Positions 35,534 through 44,516 of a DNA stretch of 64,000 nucleotides are shown here, in pieces. Each line of letters begins with the position of its first letter. Positions within the stretch are counted from its first letter, which is position 1. Position numbers and translations under genes: made by a program. Below the pieces are notes generated by a model. That model was not told the origin of the DNA and did no database searches. It saw nothing but the letters and a program-made list of their open reading frames with translations. This stretch comes from Micromonospora pallida (GTDB lineage Bacteria; Actinomycetota; Actinomycetes; Mycobacteriales; Micromonosporaceae). The stretch is taken from assembly GCF_900090325.1 (NCBI RefSeq), contig NZ_FMHW01000002.1, positions 806,001 to 870,000 on the forward strand. The letters are read 5' to 3'.

Positions 35534-36554
35534 CAACCTTCTGTCCACCAGCCGGGCCATCGTCGGCGGGCCGTTCGTGGTGGTAGCCGTTCTGCTGGTG
35601 CTGGGCGGCACCGCGGACTCCGGCTATGACTACGGAGCCACATCGACGCTCTGCATCAACCTTGTCGCCCTGATCGGCCTCAACCTCATCGCCGGTCACG
35701 CCGGCCAACTGGTGCTCGGATACGCCGCCCTCATGGCGGTCGGTGCGTACACCGTGGCCGTCGCGGGTACCGACCACGGCCTGTCCGGACCGGTCACGCT
35801 GCTGCTCGCGCCGGCCCTCGGCGCGCTGCTCGCGGTCGTCATCGGCGTCCCGACGCTGCGGCTGCGCGGCCTCTACTTCGGCGTCGGCACCCTGGCCTTC
35901 GCCGTCATCGTCGACTTCTTCAACAACCGGGCGGTTCCGATCACCGGGGGACCGGACGGCAAGTTGGTCGGCCCGCTGACCATCGGGATCCGCAACTACT
36001 CGAACCCGGAGGACTTCTTCTACTTCACCCTCGCCATCACCGCGGCCGTCCTCGTCTTCGAGCGGCTGTTCGTCCGTACCTGGACCGCCTGGGGTCTGAA
36101 GGCGGCACGCACGTCGGAGCCGGCCGCCGCGAGCGCGGGGGTGCCGATCTTCTCCGCCCGGCTCGGCACCTTCGCTCTCTCCGGAGCGATCGCCGGGCTG
36201 GCCGGGGCCCTGCTGGCCTACCAGACGCTCTACGTGAGCCCGTCGAGCTTCACCCTCCACGAGTCCATCGACCTGTTCGTCGTGCTCTTCGTCGGCGGCA
36301 TGGCCACCTTCGTCGGACCGATCGTCGGCGCGGCCATCCTGTACGTCTTCACCCGCTGGCTGGCTCCCTACCCGGAGCTCAAACCGTTACTGCTCGGCAT
36401 GGTGTTCCTGGTGGCGCTGCGGTTCCTGCCCGGCGGCGTCGGTGCGGCCCTCAACAAACTGCGGGCCCTTGTCCGGGCCCGGCGCCGCCCGCCCGGGACC
36501 CCGAACCGCGCGGCGAAGGAATCCGCCTCCGTCCCAGCCGGAGTCAGCTCATGA
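35520..36554 (+). CDS. livM: LivM-type ABC permease (importer 1)
   Basis: The protein has 344 residues from TTG 35520, chosen because AAGGAG lies eight bases before it; it overlaps livH by 14 bases. Membrane protein with LNLIAGHAGQLVLGYAALMA, PTLRLRGLYFGVGTLAFAVI and the coupling loop (WGLKAARTSEPAAASAGVPI). The C-terminal ~30 residues are a basic cytoplasmic tail. Confidence 0.92.
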   Translation: MNGFSNLLSTSRAIVGGPFVVVAVLLVLGGTADSGYDYGATSTLCINLVALIGLNLIAGHAGQLVLGYAALMAVGAYTVAVAGTDHGLSGPVTLLLAPALGALLAVVIGVPTLRLRGLYFGVGTLAFAVIVDFFNNRAVPITGGPDGKLVGPLTIGIRNYSNPEDFFYFTLAITAAVLVFERLFVRTWTAWGLKAARTSEPAAASAGVPIFSARLGTFALSGAIAGLAGALLAYQTLYVSPSSFTLHESIDLFVVLFVGGMATFVGPIVGAAILYVFTRWLAPYPELKPLLLGMVFLVALRFLPGGVGAALNKLRALVRARRRPPGTPNRAAKESASVPAGVSS

Positions 36555-37291
36555 GTCACCTCGAAGTCGTCGACATCCGCAAGCGTTTCGGCGGGCTGGA
36601 AGTACTGCATGGCGTCTCGATGCGGGCGGAGATGGGGCGGGTCACCGCCCTGATCGGGCCCAACGGCGCCGGCAAGAGCACGCTTGCCAACATCATCTCC
36701 GGGTACGTCCGGGCCGACTCCGGCCGGGTCGTCTTCGCCGGGCACGACCTCACCCGCAAACGGGTCCACCAACGGGCCGCGCTCGGTCTCGGTCGTACCT
36801 TCCAGAATCTGGAGCTGTTCCACGGCATGAGCGTTGCGGAGAACGTGACCCTCGGCCGCTACCGGTCGGCCAGGCTGCGCTGGTTCACCGGCCCCGGCCG
36901 GCACGACGCGCCCGCGGTGACCGAGGCGCTGCGCACGCTCACCCTCGCGGACCAGCGGGACCAGGACGTCGGTTCCCTCTCCTTCGGACGGGCGAAGATG
37001 GTCGAGCCGGCCCGGGTCGTCGTGGCCGAGCCGTCCATGATCGTCATGGACGAGCCCGCGGCCGGTCTCACCTCGGCCCGCAAGGCGGCGTTCGGCCACT
37101 GGATACGCGGCCTGCTCAGCCCCACTACCGGCGTGGTCCTCATCGAACACGACATGCAACTGATCATGAGCGTGTCGGACTACATCTACGTCCTCGACCA
37201 CGGCGTCCTGATCGCCGACGGAACACCGGACGAGGTACGCCGCAACGACAAGGTCCGCGAGGCCTACCTGGGCACGGGAGAAGAGGCATGA
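36551..37291 (+). CDS. livG: LivG-type ABC ATPase (importer 1)
   Basis: The protein has 246 residues, ATGA overlap with livM. Walker A GPNGAGKST, Q-loop region GRTFQNLELFHGMSV, a degenerate signature LSFGRAKMVEPARVV (usually L-S-[YG]-G-x-x-[RQ]), Walker B MIVMDEPAAGL, and switch His in LIEHDM. The altered signature still keeps the key Ser and Gly, so activity is likely. Confidence 0.93.
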   Translation: MSHLEVVDIRKRFGGLEVLHGVSMRAEMGRVTALIGPNGAGKSTLANIISGYVRADSGRVVFAGHDLTRKRVHQRAALGLGRTFQNLELFHGMSVAENVTLGRYRSARLRWFTGPGRHDAPAVTEALRTLTLADQRDQDVGSLSFGRAKMVEPARVVVAEPSMIVMDEPAAGLTSARKAAFGHWIRGLLSPTTGVVLIEHDMQLIMSVSDYIYVLDHGVLIADGTPDEVRRNDKVREAYLGTGEEA

Positions 37292-38040
37292 CCGCGCTGC
37301 TCGAGGTCGATGACCTACACGTCCGGTACGGGCGCATCCCGGTCGTACACGGGATCAGCTTCACCGTCCCCGAGGGCCGCGTCGTCGGGCTGCTCGGCGC
37401 CAACGGGGCCGGCAAGAGCACGACGATGCGGGCGATCATGGGCCAGCGCTCGGCAACCGGGCGGGTTCGCTTCGACGGCACGCCGATCGACTCCCTCGCA
37501 CCCCACAAGATCGTGGCTCGGGGGATCGCCCTGGTGCCCGAGGGTCGGCTCGTGTTCAAGACGCTCACCGTGGAGAAGAACCTGCGGATGGGTGCGTACG
37601 CCCTGGGGCGTACCGCCTTCTGGCAGGCCGAGGCTGGCATCGACGAGGTGCTCACCCTCTTTCCCGAGTTGAAGCCGCTGCTGCGGCGGGAGGCCGGGGA
37701 ACTCTCCGGCGGGCTGCAGCAGATGCTGGCCCTCGGTCGGGCCCTGATGGCCCGGCCCCGGCTGCTCGTCCTCGACGAGCCGTCACTCGGCCTCGCCCCC
37801 CTGGTGATCGAGCGCATCTACGAGGCGGTCCTGCTGCTCAAGTCGCGGGGTACCTCGATCCTGCTGGCCGAGCAGAACGCCCGGCTGGCCCTGCGCTCCG
37901 TCGACTACGCCTATGTGCTCCAAACCGGACAGATCGTAGAGCAGGGAGATTCCGAGTTTCTGCGTTCGTCCAGCCGGGTCGAAGAGATCTACCTGGGCGG
38001 CGATGTCGAGTCCTCCACTCCATCGCCCACCGCGTCCTGA
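37288..38040 (+). CDS. livF: LivF-type ABC ATPase (importer 1)
   Basis: The protein has 250 residues from ATG 37288 (ATGA overlap). Walker A GANGAGKST, signature LSGGLQQMLALGRAL, Walker B LLVLDEPSLGLAP, and LLAEQNARLAL in place of the switch His, which is normal for LivF. It completes the first importer. Confidence 0.94.
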   Translation: MTALLEVDDLHVRYGRIPVVHGISFTVPEGRVVGLLGANGAGKSTTMRAIMGQRSATGRVRFDGTPIDSLAPHKIVARGIALVPEGRLVFKTLTVEKNLRMGAYALGRTAFWQAEAGIDEVLTLFPELKPLLRREAGELSGGLQQMLALGRALMARPRLLVLDEPSLGLAPLVIERIYEAVLLLKSRGTSILLAEQNARLALRSVDYAYVLQTGQIVEQGDSEFLRSSSRVEEIYLGGDVESSTPSPTAS

Positions 38041-38060
38041 CCAATGCCGAGGAGGTTCCT

Positions 38061-40766
38061 GTGAACTACATCAAACACCTGGACGATCCGGGCACTCCGG
38101 GACGGGCCGTCGTCGGAGGCAAGGGCGCGGGACTGTCGCGGCTCGCCGCCGCCGGCGTGCCGGTGCCACCCGGGTTCGTGGTCACGACCGAGGCGTACGT
38201 GGCCTTCGTCGAGCTGAACGGACTCAACCAAACCATCGAATCGCTGATCTCCGGCGTCGACTACGACAACCCCGACCAACTCGCCGTCGCCACGGGGCAG
38301 ATCCAGGAACGGATCGTGGCCGGCGAGCTGCCGGCGGGGCTGCACGAGCTGATCGCCAAGGCGTACGCAGGGATCGGGGCGGGCGACAGCTACGTGGCGG
38401 TCCGCTCGTCCGGCACCGCCGAGGACACCGGCGAGGCCTCCTTCGCCGGCCTCTACGACAGCTACCTGGACATCCGGGGTGCCGAGGACGTGGTGAACGC
38501 GGTCCGCCGCTGCTGGGCCTCACTCTGGACCCCGCGCTGCGCGTTCTACCGCAACCGGCTCGGCCTCGACCCGGCCAACGCCGAGGTGGCGGTCGTGGTG
38601 CAGCAGATGGTGGCGGCCGACTGCGCCGGCGTCCTCTTTACCGCCAACCCCGTCAACGAGCGCACCGACGAGATGGTCGTCAACGCCAACTGGGGACTCG
38701 GCGAATCCATCGCCTCCGGCATCGTCACCCCGGACGAACTCGTCCTCGACATGAACACCCTGAAGGTGAAGCGGACCACGCTGGGCACCAAGGAATGGCG
38801 GATCGACCGGGCGGCGAACGGTGCCGGCACCACCAAGACCGAGACCGCAGGCCCCGACCGGAGCCGTTTCTCGCTTAGCCCCGAAGACGCCGCCCGGCTC
38901 GGCCGCATCGGGCTGCAGGTGCTGGAGATGGCCGACGGGATTCCCCAGGACCTTGAGTGGACCCTCGCCGACGGCGAGTTCTCCATCGTCCAGTCGCGCG
39001 ACATCACCGGCGTCGACTTCCAATGGGACGAGGACGTGGAGTCGTGGCAGACCGCCCCAGACCCGGAGGACACGGTCTGGTCCCACACCTGGGCCAAGGC
39101 GTTCTGGACCGGCGGGGTAACCCCGCTGTTCTATTCCCTGCGCGGTCGGGAGTTGCGTAACAGCGACGAACGCCTCTTCGCCCTCTGGGGCTTCGACGAC
39201 CTGGCCAAGATGCGCCGATTCAAGTACCGGCGTTCCACCGTCTACTTCAGCTCCGACGCCGATCTGCTCTACTACCGCTATCTCATGCCGCCGTCGCTGC
39301 GCCAGCATTCGCTGGCGAACCTGCCACCGGACTGGCGCGACGATGCGGCGGTCGCTCCGCTCAACCTCGCCGGGCTGCTGCGCATGCACGCCCGGGTCCG
39401 CGCGCTCACCAAGGACCACGGCCCGTTGCGGACCATCAAATCGGTGTACGCCTTCATCAAGGAACGTACGCCGGAGGCGACCAGCCCGACCGCCGAGGAG
39501 CTGCGCCACTACTCCGACGCGGAGTTGCGCCGTGAACTGACCCGCAAGGCGAAGCTCTTCGAGGACTACCTCACCATTCTTCGCCCGGCCTTCCACGTCT
39601 ACTCGGCCACCGCCTTCGGCATTCTCCGGGAACTGCTCCAATCTTGGTACGACGGGGAGAACGAGTACGCCTTCCAGGACCTCATCAGCGGTCTGCCGAA
39701 GCGGACCGCGATGCTGCAGGAGCAGATCGACCTGTGGGAGCTGGCCGACCTGGTCCGCCGTACGCCCCGGGTGGTCGAGCTGCTCGACTCGTCGGCCGAC
39801 GGCGCGGCGTTCTTCGCAGCGGTGCGGGACGACCCCGCCGCCGCTGAATTCGTGAACCGCTACGACGAGTTTCTCGCGATGCACGGGCACCGGGGTCACC
39901 AGGACCGCGACCTGTGGTACCCCCGCCGGTCGGAGAGCCCGGACATCGACTTCCTGGCGCTGCGCTCGATGGTCGCGGCCAACGCCCCGTCCCCGGTCGA
40001 GAACGAGCACCGCCTGGTGGCCAAGCGCAAGGAGACCACGGCCGAGGTGCTGGAGCGCATCCGGGAGAAGCCGTTCGGCATGATCCGGGTGGAGATCTTC
40101 AAGACGGTGCTGGACTACATCCACCGCTTCCTGATCCTGCGCGACGACGAGCGCCCGTTCGCGGACACCATCACCATGGGCAAGAAGCGGGCCACCACGG
40201 AACTGGGCCGCCGCCTGTACGAGCGCGGCCTCATCGACGCCCCGGACGAGTACTTCTTCCTGGCCGAGTACGAGATCTACGACCTGCTCGACGGGCGGGC
40301 GAAGCGCAAGTTGACCCGGGCGAAGATCCGCAACCGGCGCAAGGTGTTCGAGGCGTTCCTGGCCCGTACCGAGGTTCCACCGGACTACCTGCGGGGCAAC
40401 TCGGTGCTGGAGGTCGATGACGGCACCGACACCGGGCTGGAGGGCGTCTTCCAGGGCGTGGCGATGAGCCGCGGTACGGTGACCGGAACGGCCCGGATCA
40501 TCGGCGACCTGCGCAACATCGGCCGGGTCAACCGGGGCGAGATTCTGGTCTGCAACTCGACCGACCCCGGCTGGACCCCGGTGTTCGGCCTCATCTCGGG
40601 GCTGATCCTCGAGGCCGGCGGCATGCTGTCGCACGGGGCGTGCCTGTCTCGGGAGTACGGCCTGCCCGCGGTGACCCTGCCCAACGCCATGCAGAAGATC
40701 CCAGACGGGGCCACGATCACCGTCAACGGCGATACCGGACGAGTGACGGTGAACATCGATGAGTGA
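38061..40766 (+). CDS. Dikinase of the PEP-synthase/rifampin-phosphotransferase type
   Basis: The protein has 901 residues from GTG 38061 behind GAGGAGG. The N-terminal ATP-binding PPDK domain (GGKGAGLSRLAAAGVPVPPG, VAVRSSGTAEDTGEASFAGL, AGVLFTANPV, WGLGESIASGIVTPDE) is followed by a ~400-residue helical middle domain and a C-terminal swivelling domain with the phosphohistidine in GGMLSHGACLSREYGLPAV. Order and size equal those of rifampin phosphotransferase, where the middle domain holds the acceptor. PEP synthase and phenylphosphate synthase are relatives. It sits inside a catabolic operon, so I infer ATP-driven phosphorylation of a pathway intermediate rather than antibiotic resistance. 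Confidence 0.85.
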   Translation: MNYIKHLDDPGTPGRAVVGGKGAGLSRLAAAGVPVPPGFVVTTEAYVAFVELNGLNQTIESLISGVDYDNPDQLAVATGQIQERIVAGELPAGLHELIAKAYAGIGAGDSYVAVRSSGTAEDTGEASFAGLYDSYLDIRGAEDVVNAVRRCWASLWTPRCAFYRNRLGLDPANAEVAVVVQQMVAADCAGVLFTANPVNERTDEMVVNANWGLGESIASGIVTPDELVLDMNTLKVKRTTLGTKEWRIDRAANGAGTTKTETAGPDRSRFSLSPEDAARLGRIGLQVLEMADGIPQDLEWTLADGEFSIVQSRDITGVDFQWDEDVESWQTAPDPEDTVWSHTWAKAFWTGGVTPLFYSLRGRELRNSDERLFALWGFDDLAKMRRFKYRRSTVYFSSDADLLYYRYLMPPSLRQHSLANLPPDWRDDAAVAPLNLAGLLRMHARVRALTKDHGPLRTIKSVYAFIKERTPEATSPTAEELRHYSDAELRRELTRKAKLFEDYLTILRPAFHVYSATAFGILRELLQSWYDGENEYAFQDLISGLPKRTAMLQEQIDLWELADLVRRTPRVVELLDSSADGAAFFAAVRDDPAAAEFVNRYDEFLAMHGHRGHQDRDLWYPRRSESPDIDFLALRSMVAANAPSPVENEHRLVAKRKETTAEVLERIREKPFGMIRVEIFKTVLDYIHRFLILRDDERPFADTITMGKKRATTELGRRLYERGLIDAPDEYFFLAEYEIYDLLDGRAKRKLTRAKIRNRRKVFEAFLARTEVPPDYLRGNSVLEVDDGTDTGLEGVFQGVAMSRGTVTGTARIIGDLRNIGRVNRGEILVCNSTDPGWTPVFGLISGLILEAGGMLSHGACLSREYGLPAVTLPNAMQKIPDGATITVNGDTGRVTVNIDE

Positions 40767-41544
40767 GCAGACGTTCGAGTTCACCGGCCTCTACAACCTG
40801 CGCGACCTGGGCGGCCTGCGGGCCGGTGACGGGCGACCGATCCGACCCGGCGTGCTCTTCCGCAGCGACAGCCCCCACGAGGCGAGCGAGGCCGATGTCG
40901 ACCACCTGGTGAATACCCTCGGCGTCACCTCGATCGTGGACCTGCGAGCCGAGCGGGAACTGGTCGCGGACGGTACCAACCCGCTCATCCCGCCGGCGGT
41001 CAGGCATCAGCACTTCCCGATCGACGGTGGTCCGGGTGGCGCGATCGAGGGGGCGCCCGAGGGGAGCCGGCTTGCCCTGCGCTACCTCGAATACCTCGAC
41101 CGGCATGCCGACGCGATCGTCGGCGCGGTGCGCGCCGTCGCGCACAGCGACGGGGGCACGATCGTCCACTGCCGGGCCGGGAAGGACCGCACCGGCGTGG
41201 TGATCGCGGTGATCCTCGACGCCCTCGGCGTCGACCCCGTGGAGATCGCGCACGACTACGAACTCACCACCGAGCCGATGAATCGCATCATGGCCCGCCT
41301 GCGGGCCAGCAGGACGTACGCCGCCAACGTGGCCAAGCTTCCCGCCGAGATGTACAGCTCGCGGGCGGCGACGATGACGGACTTCCTCGCCGAGTTGCAC
41401 ACCCGGCACGGCGGGGCGGGGGAGTGGCTGCTTGCCAATGACCTGAGCCGTGCCGACCTGGTCGCCCTGGCCGAGCACCTGCTCGCCGACAGCGAATCAC
41501 CCGGCAACTCCGGAAGCTTCACCGCGCAAGGCGCTGACCGATGA
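40759..41544 (+). CDS. Tyrosine-phosphatase-like phosphatase
   Basis: The protein has 261 residues from ATG 40759, overlapping the dikinase gene by 8 bases. Signature loop HCRAGKDRTG with catalytic Cys138 and Arg; N-terminal LYNLRDLGGLRAGDGRPIRP and RSDSPHEASEADVDHL are those of the bacterial Y_phosphatase3 family. Members act on phosphotyrosine, phosphoinositides or small phosphoesters. Tight coupling to a phosphotransferase suggests a shared phospho-intermediate. Confidence 0.88.
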   Translation: MSEQTFEFTGLYNLRDLGGLRAGDGRPIRPGVLFRSDSPHEASEADVDHLVNTLGVTSIVDLRAERELVADGTNPLIPPAVRHQHFPIDGGPGGAIEGAPEGSRLALRYLEYLDRHADAIVGAVRAVAHSDGGTIVHCRAGKDRTGVVIAVILDALGVDPVEIAHDYELTTEPMNRIMARLRASRTYAANVAKLPAEMYSSRAATMTDFLAELHTRHGGAGEWLLANDLSRADLVALAEHLLADSESPGNSGSFTAQGADR

Positions 41545-41578
41545 TCAAGCCGCTGTTGAAGAAACGAGGCGAGTCGAG

Positions 41579-43069
41579 ATGACAGAGGCGGCAAGCAGGC
41601 GTACGAGCATCAACCTGGTCACGGAGATGACCATCGACGGGGCGGCGATGGCCGGAACCGGTGAGGAGATCACGGTCTGGAACCCGGCGACCGGCGGAGT
41701 CCTCGGCACGGTGGTCGGCGCGTCCGCCGACCAGTTGGAAACGGCCATCGCGGCGGCCCGGCGGGCCTTCGATTCAGGCCCCTGGCCCCGCATGTCGGGG
41801 GCCGAGCGGGCGGCGGCCATGCATCGCATCGCCGACCAGATGGAGAAGCATCGCGACGACCTGGTTGCCGCGATCGTCTCCGAGGCCGGGACGCCGGTGA
41901 CCACCGCGGAGGCGCTGCAGTTCGAGGTGCCGCTGCGAATCCTGCGCTGGAACGCGGACGCGGCCGCGCGGGACCGGCGGGAACATCTCGGGCCGGACTT
42001 CGAGATCCTGCCGAGCGTCAGCTACGTCGACTACCGGCCGATCGGGGTGGTCGGGGCGATTGCGGCCTACAACTACCCGCTGCACCTGATCCTGCTCAAG
42101 ATCGGGGCTGCCCTCGCCGCGGGCTGCACGGTCGTTGCCACGCCCTCCCCCCGTACCCCGTTCGCCACTCTGTTGCTCGGCAAACTCATCCGGGAGGCGG
42201 GTCTGCCACCGGGCGTGGTCAACATCGTTGCTGGCGGGCTCGACGTCAGCCGGACGCTGACCACTCACCCGTCCATCGACAAGGTCAGCTTCACTGGCTC
42301 CGCCGAGGTGGGCAAGCGGGTGATGAGCCAGGCGGCCGAGTCGCTCAAGGACGTGGTCCTGGAACTGGGTGGGAAGTCGCCCAACATCATCCTGCCGGGC
42401 ACCGACCTGACCACCCTGGTCGCACCCGTGCACATGCGGTACTCGCGCAACGCCGGGCAGGGGTGCGCCTCGCCCACCCGGCTGCTGGTGCACGAGAGCC
42501 AACTGGACGAGTTCGTCGAGCGATCGAGCCACATGTGGCCCACCATGAAGGTCGGCGATCCGTGGGAGCGGGACACCCTGGTCGGGCCCCTCATCCGGTC
42601 GGAGCACCGAGATCGAGTCGCGTCCTATGTGGATGACGCGGTGGCCGAGGGTGCCACGGTTCTCGCCGGCGGTGGCCGGCTGGACATCGACGGTGGCTGG
42701 TTTTATTCCCCGACCCTGCTCGGTGGGGTCGACTCGCGGGCCCGGGTGGCCCAGGAGGAGATCTTCGGCCCCGTCGCGGTCCTGCTGAGCTACTCCGACG
42801 TGGACGAGGCGGTACGCCTGGCCAACGACGTGACGTACGGCCTGGCCGCCTACATCTTCGGCCCCCTGCAGGAGGCGCTCGAGGTGGCGCCCCGGCTACA
42901 GGCGGGGATCGTCCAGATCAACGGGGGCGGCAGCATGCGCCCCGACGCCCCGTACGGCGGATTCAAGGCCAGCGGCATCGGCCGCGAGATCGGTGAAGCC
43001 GGGATTCGCGAGTACCTCGAACCACAGCACGTGCAGTTCGCAACGGCCCAACCGGGCCGGGCAGTCTGA
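41579..43069 (+). CDS. NAD(P)-dependent aldehyde dehydrogenase
   Basis: The protein has 496 residues from ATG 41579. Catalytic Cys in NAGQGCASPTR, general-base Glu in LELGGKSPNI, NAD motif FTGSAEVGKRVM, PYGGFKASGIGRE near the end. Normal full length. It oxidises an aldehyde to an acid; substrate not predictable. The 34-base gap to the phosphatase gene suggests the same transcript. Confidence 0.93.
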   Translation: MTEAASRRTSINLVTEMTIDGAAMAGTGEEITVWNPATGGVLGTVVGASADQLETAIAAARRAFDSGPWPRMSGAERAAAMHRIADQMEKHRDDLVAAIVSEAGTPVTTAEALQFEVPLRILRWNADAAARDRREHLGPDFEILPSVSYVDYRPIGVVGAIAAYNYPLHLILLKIGAALAAGCTVVATPSPRTPFATLLLGKLIREAGLPPGVVNIVAGGLDVSRTLTTHPSIDKVSFTGSAEVGKRVMSQAAESLKDVVLELGGKSPNIILPGTDLTTLVAPVHMRYSRNAGQGCASPTRLLVHESQLDEFVERSSHMWPTMKVGDPWERDTLVGPLIRSEHRDRVASYVDDAVAEGATVLAGGGRLDIDGGWFYSPTLLGGVDSRARVAQEEIFGPVAVLLSYSDVDEAVRLANDVTYGLAAYIFGPLQEALEVAPRLQAGIVQINGGGSMRPDAPYGGFKASGIGREIGEAGIREYLEPQHVQFATAQPGRAV

Positions 43070-43089
43070 ACGGAAGGAGCCCCGACGCG

Positions 43090-43860
43090 ATGTTGCTGGA
43101 GAATCGAATCGCACTGATCACCGGTTCCGGATCGGGGATGGGTCGGGCCAGCGCGGTCAAGATGGCCGGCGAGGGCGCGATGGTCGTCGTGGCCGACGTG
43201 AACCTCGACGGTGCCGAGGAAACCGTGGCGCGGATCAAGGACGCCGGTGTGGGCGACGCGGTCGCCTACCGGATCGACGTGAGTGACGTGTCGCAGATCG
43301 ACGGCATGTTCGACTTCGTCGGCCGGGAGTACGGGCGGCTCAACGTGCTCTTCAACCACGTGGGCACCCCCGGGCCGGCCGGACTGAACGTGTCGGAGGC
43401 GGAGTTTGCCCGCACGATCGACCTGAACATGAAGAGCGCCTTCTACTGCACGCGGGCCGGGGAGAAGCTGCTCCGAGCAGCCGCCGGCCAGGCATCGGTG
43501 ATCTTCACGTCGTCCATCAGCGGGATGGTGGGCTCCCTGTTCAGCCCGCTCTATTCCATGGTCAAGGGTGGGATCGTCGGCTTCACCCGGGCGTTGGCGC
43601 TGTCACTGGCCCCGGACATCCGGGTCAACGTGATCTGCCCCGGTGCCGTCGACACCCCGATGCTCAACGGATTCTTCGGGCGGGACCCGGACTCAGACCC
43701 GAAGGCCAACGTGAAGATGTTCATCGAGACGTCGGTGCCGCTGCGTCGTCTGTCCACCGCGGAGGAGATCGCAGACGCGGCCGTGTTCCTGGCGAGCGAC
43801 CGGTCGAGCTTCATCACAGGACTGGCGATGCCGATCGACGGCGGCTATACAGCACGTTGA
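43090..43860 (+). CDS. Short-chain dehydrogenase/reductase
   Basis: The protein has 256 residues, ATG after GAAGGAGCC. TGxxxGxG as ITGSGSGMGRA, VVADVN (Asp favours NAD), catalytic Ser in FTSSISG and Tyr-Lys in YSMVKGG, C-terminal PIDGGYTAR. Likely an alcohol dehydrogenase acting before the aldehyde dehydrogenase or on a hydroxyacyl intermediate. Confidence 0.92.
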   Translation: MLLENRIALITGSGSGMGRASAVKMAGEGAMVVVADVNLDGAEETVARIKDAGVGDAVAYRIDVSDVSQIDGMFDFVGREYGRLNVLFNHVGTPGPAGLNVSEAEFARTIDLNMKSAFYCTRAGEKLLRAAAGQASVIFTSSISGMVGSLFSPLYSMVKGGIVGFTRALALSLAPDIRVNVICPGAVDTPMLNGFFGRDPDSDPKANVKMFIETSVPLRRLSTAEEIADAAVFLASDRSSFITGLAMPIDGGYTAR

Positions 43861-43916
43861 TCATCATCGGCTGGCATGTCGGCCACTAGCTTCCAAGGGC
43901 CACTAAGGTGATAAAT

Positions 43917-44516
43917 ATGAGTACGCAGGCAGGAGACGGCGTTCCCGGACGCCGGGAGGAGATTTTCGGCGTAGCCGCGGAAATCTTCTGGACCAAGGGT
44001 TACCACGCTACGTCGATGAACGACGTCGCGGACGCGATGGGCATGCGCAAGCCCTCGCTCTACCACCACGTCAAGAACAAGGAGACCCTGCTCTACGAGA
44101 TGTCTGTGTCGAGCATGCACCACATCATCGACGCAGCCCTCTCCGCCGCGAATCCCGATCCGGAAACGCACCTGCGCGAGATCATCATCCGGCATGTCGA
44201 GGCGTTGCTGATGGACCGGAGCCGGCACGCGACCGCGCTGGTCGAGTTGCGTTCGCTCTCGCCCGAGCAGCGCCAGCACGTCACCTCGATGCGCCGCAGC
44301 TACGACAAGCTCATCGACGAGGCGATCGGCGCGGTGCAAACCGAATCCGGTCGGTGGTCCGGCATGCCCACCCATACCGTGCGCCTGGCCCTGCTCGGGA
44401 TGCTCAACTGGACTGTCTTCTGGTTCCGGCCCGAGGGACCGGAGACGCCCGAGCACATCGCGCGCGAATTCTGCCGCATCTTCATGCCGGGGGGCTCCGA
44501 AAGGTCATCGCCGTAA
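43917..44516 (+). CDS. TetR-family regulator, candidate repressor of operons A and B
   Basis: The protein has 199 residues from ATG 43917 (AAGG nine bases upstream); GTG 43908 is an alternative without a site. N-terminal helix-turn-helix: EIFGVAAEIFWTKGYHATSM, NDVADAMGMRKPSLYHHVKN. The C-terminal ligand domain resembles regulators of fatty-acid and CoA-ester catabolism. It is embedded in operon B, and is the closest candidate for the two identical operators at 27369 and 33342. Ligand probably an acyl-CoA of the pathway; inference. Confidence 0.9.
   Translation: MSTQAGDGVPGRREEIFGVAAEIFWTKGYHATSMNDVADAMGMRKPSLYHHVKNKETLLYEMSVSSMHHIIDAALSAANPDPETHLREIIIRHVEALLMDRSRHATALVELRSLSPEQRQHVTSMRRSYDKLIDEAIGAVQTESGRWSGMPTHTVRLALLGMLNWTVFWFRPEGPETPEHIAREFCRIFMPGGSERSSP

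Noticed and set aside
38061..40766. Dikinase as the housekeeping PEP synthase or pyruvate phosphate dikinase
   Set aside because: There is no C-terminal PEP/pyruvate TIM barrel; the His domain is at the very end, as in rifampin phosphotransferase.
38520..40784. 754-residue minus-strand open frame
   Set aside because: Antisense shadow of the dikinase gene; composition rich in Val, Arg, Gln and Gly without domains.
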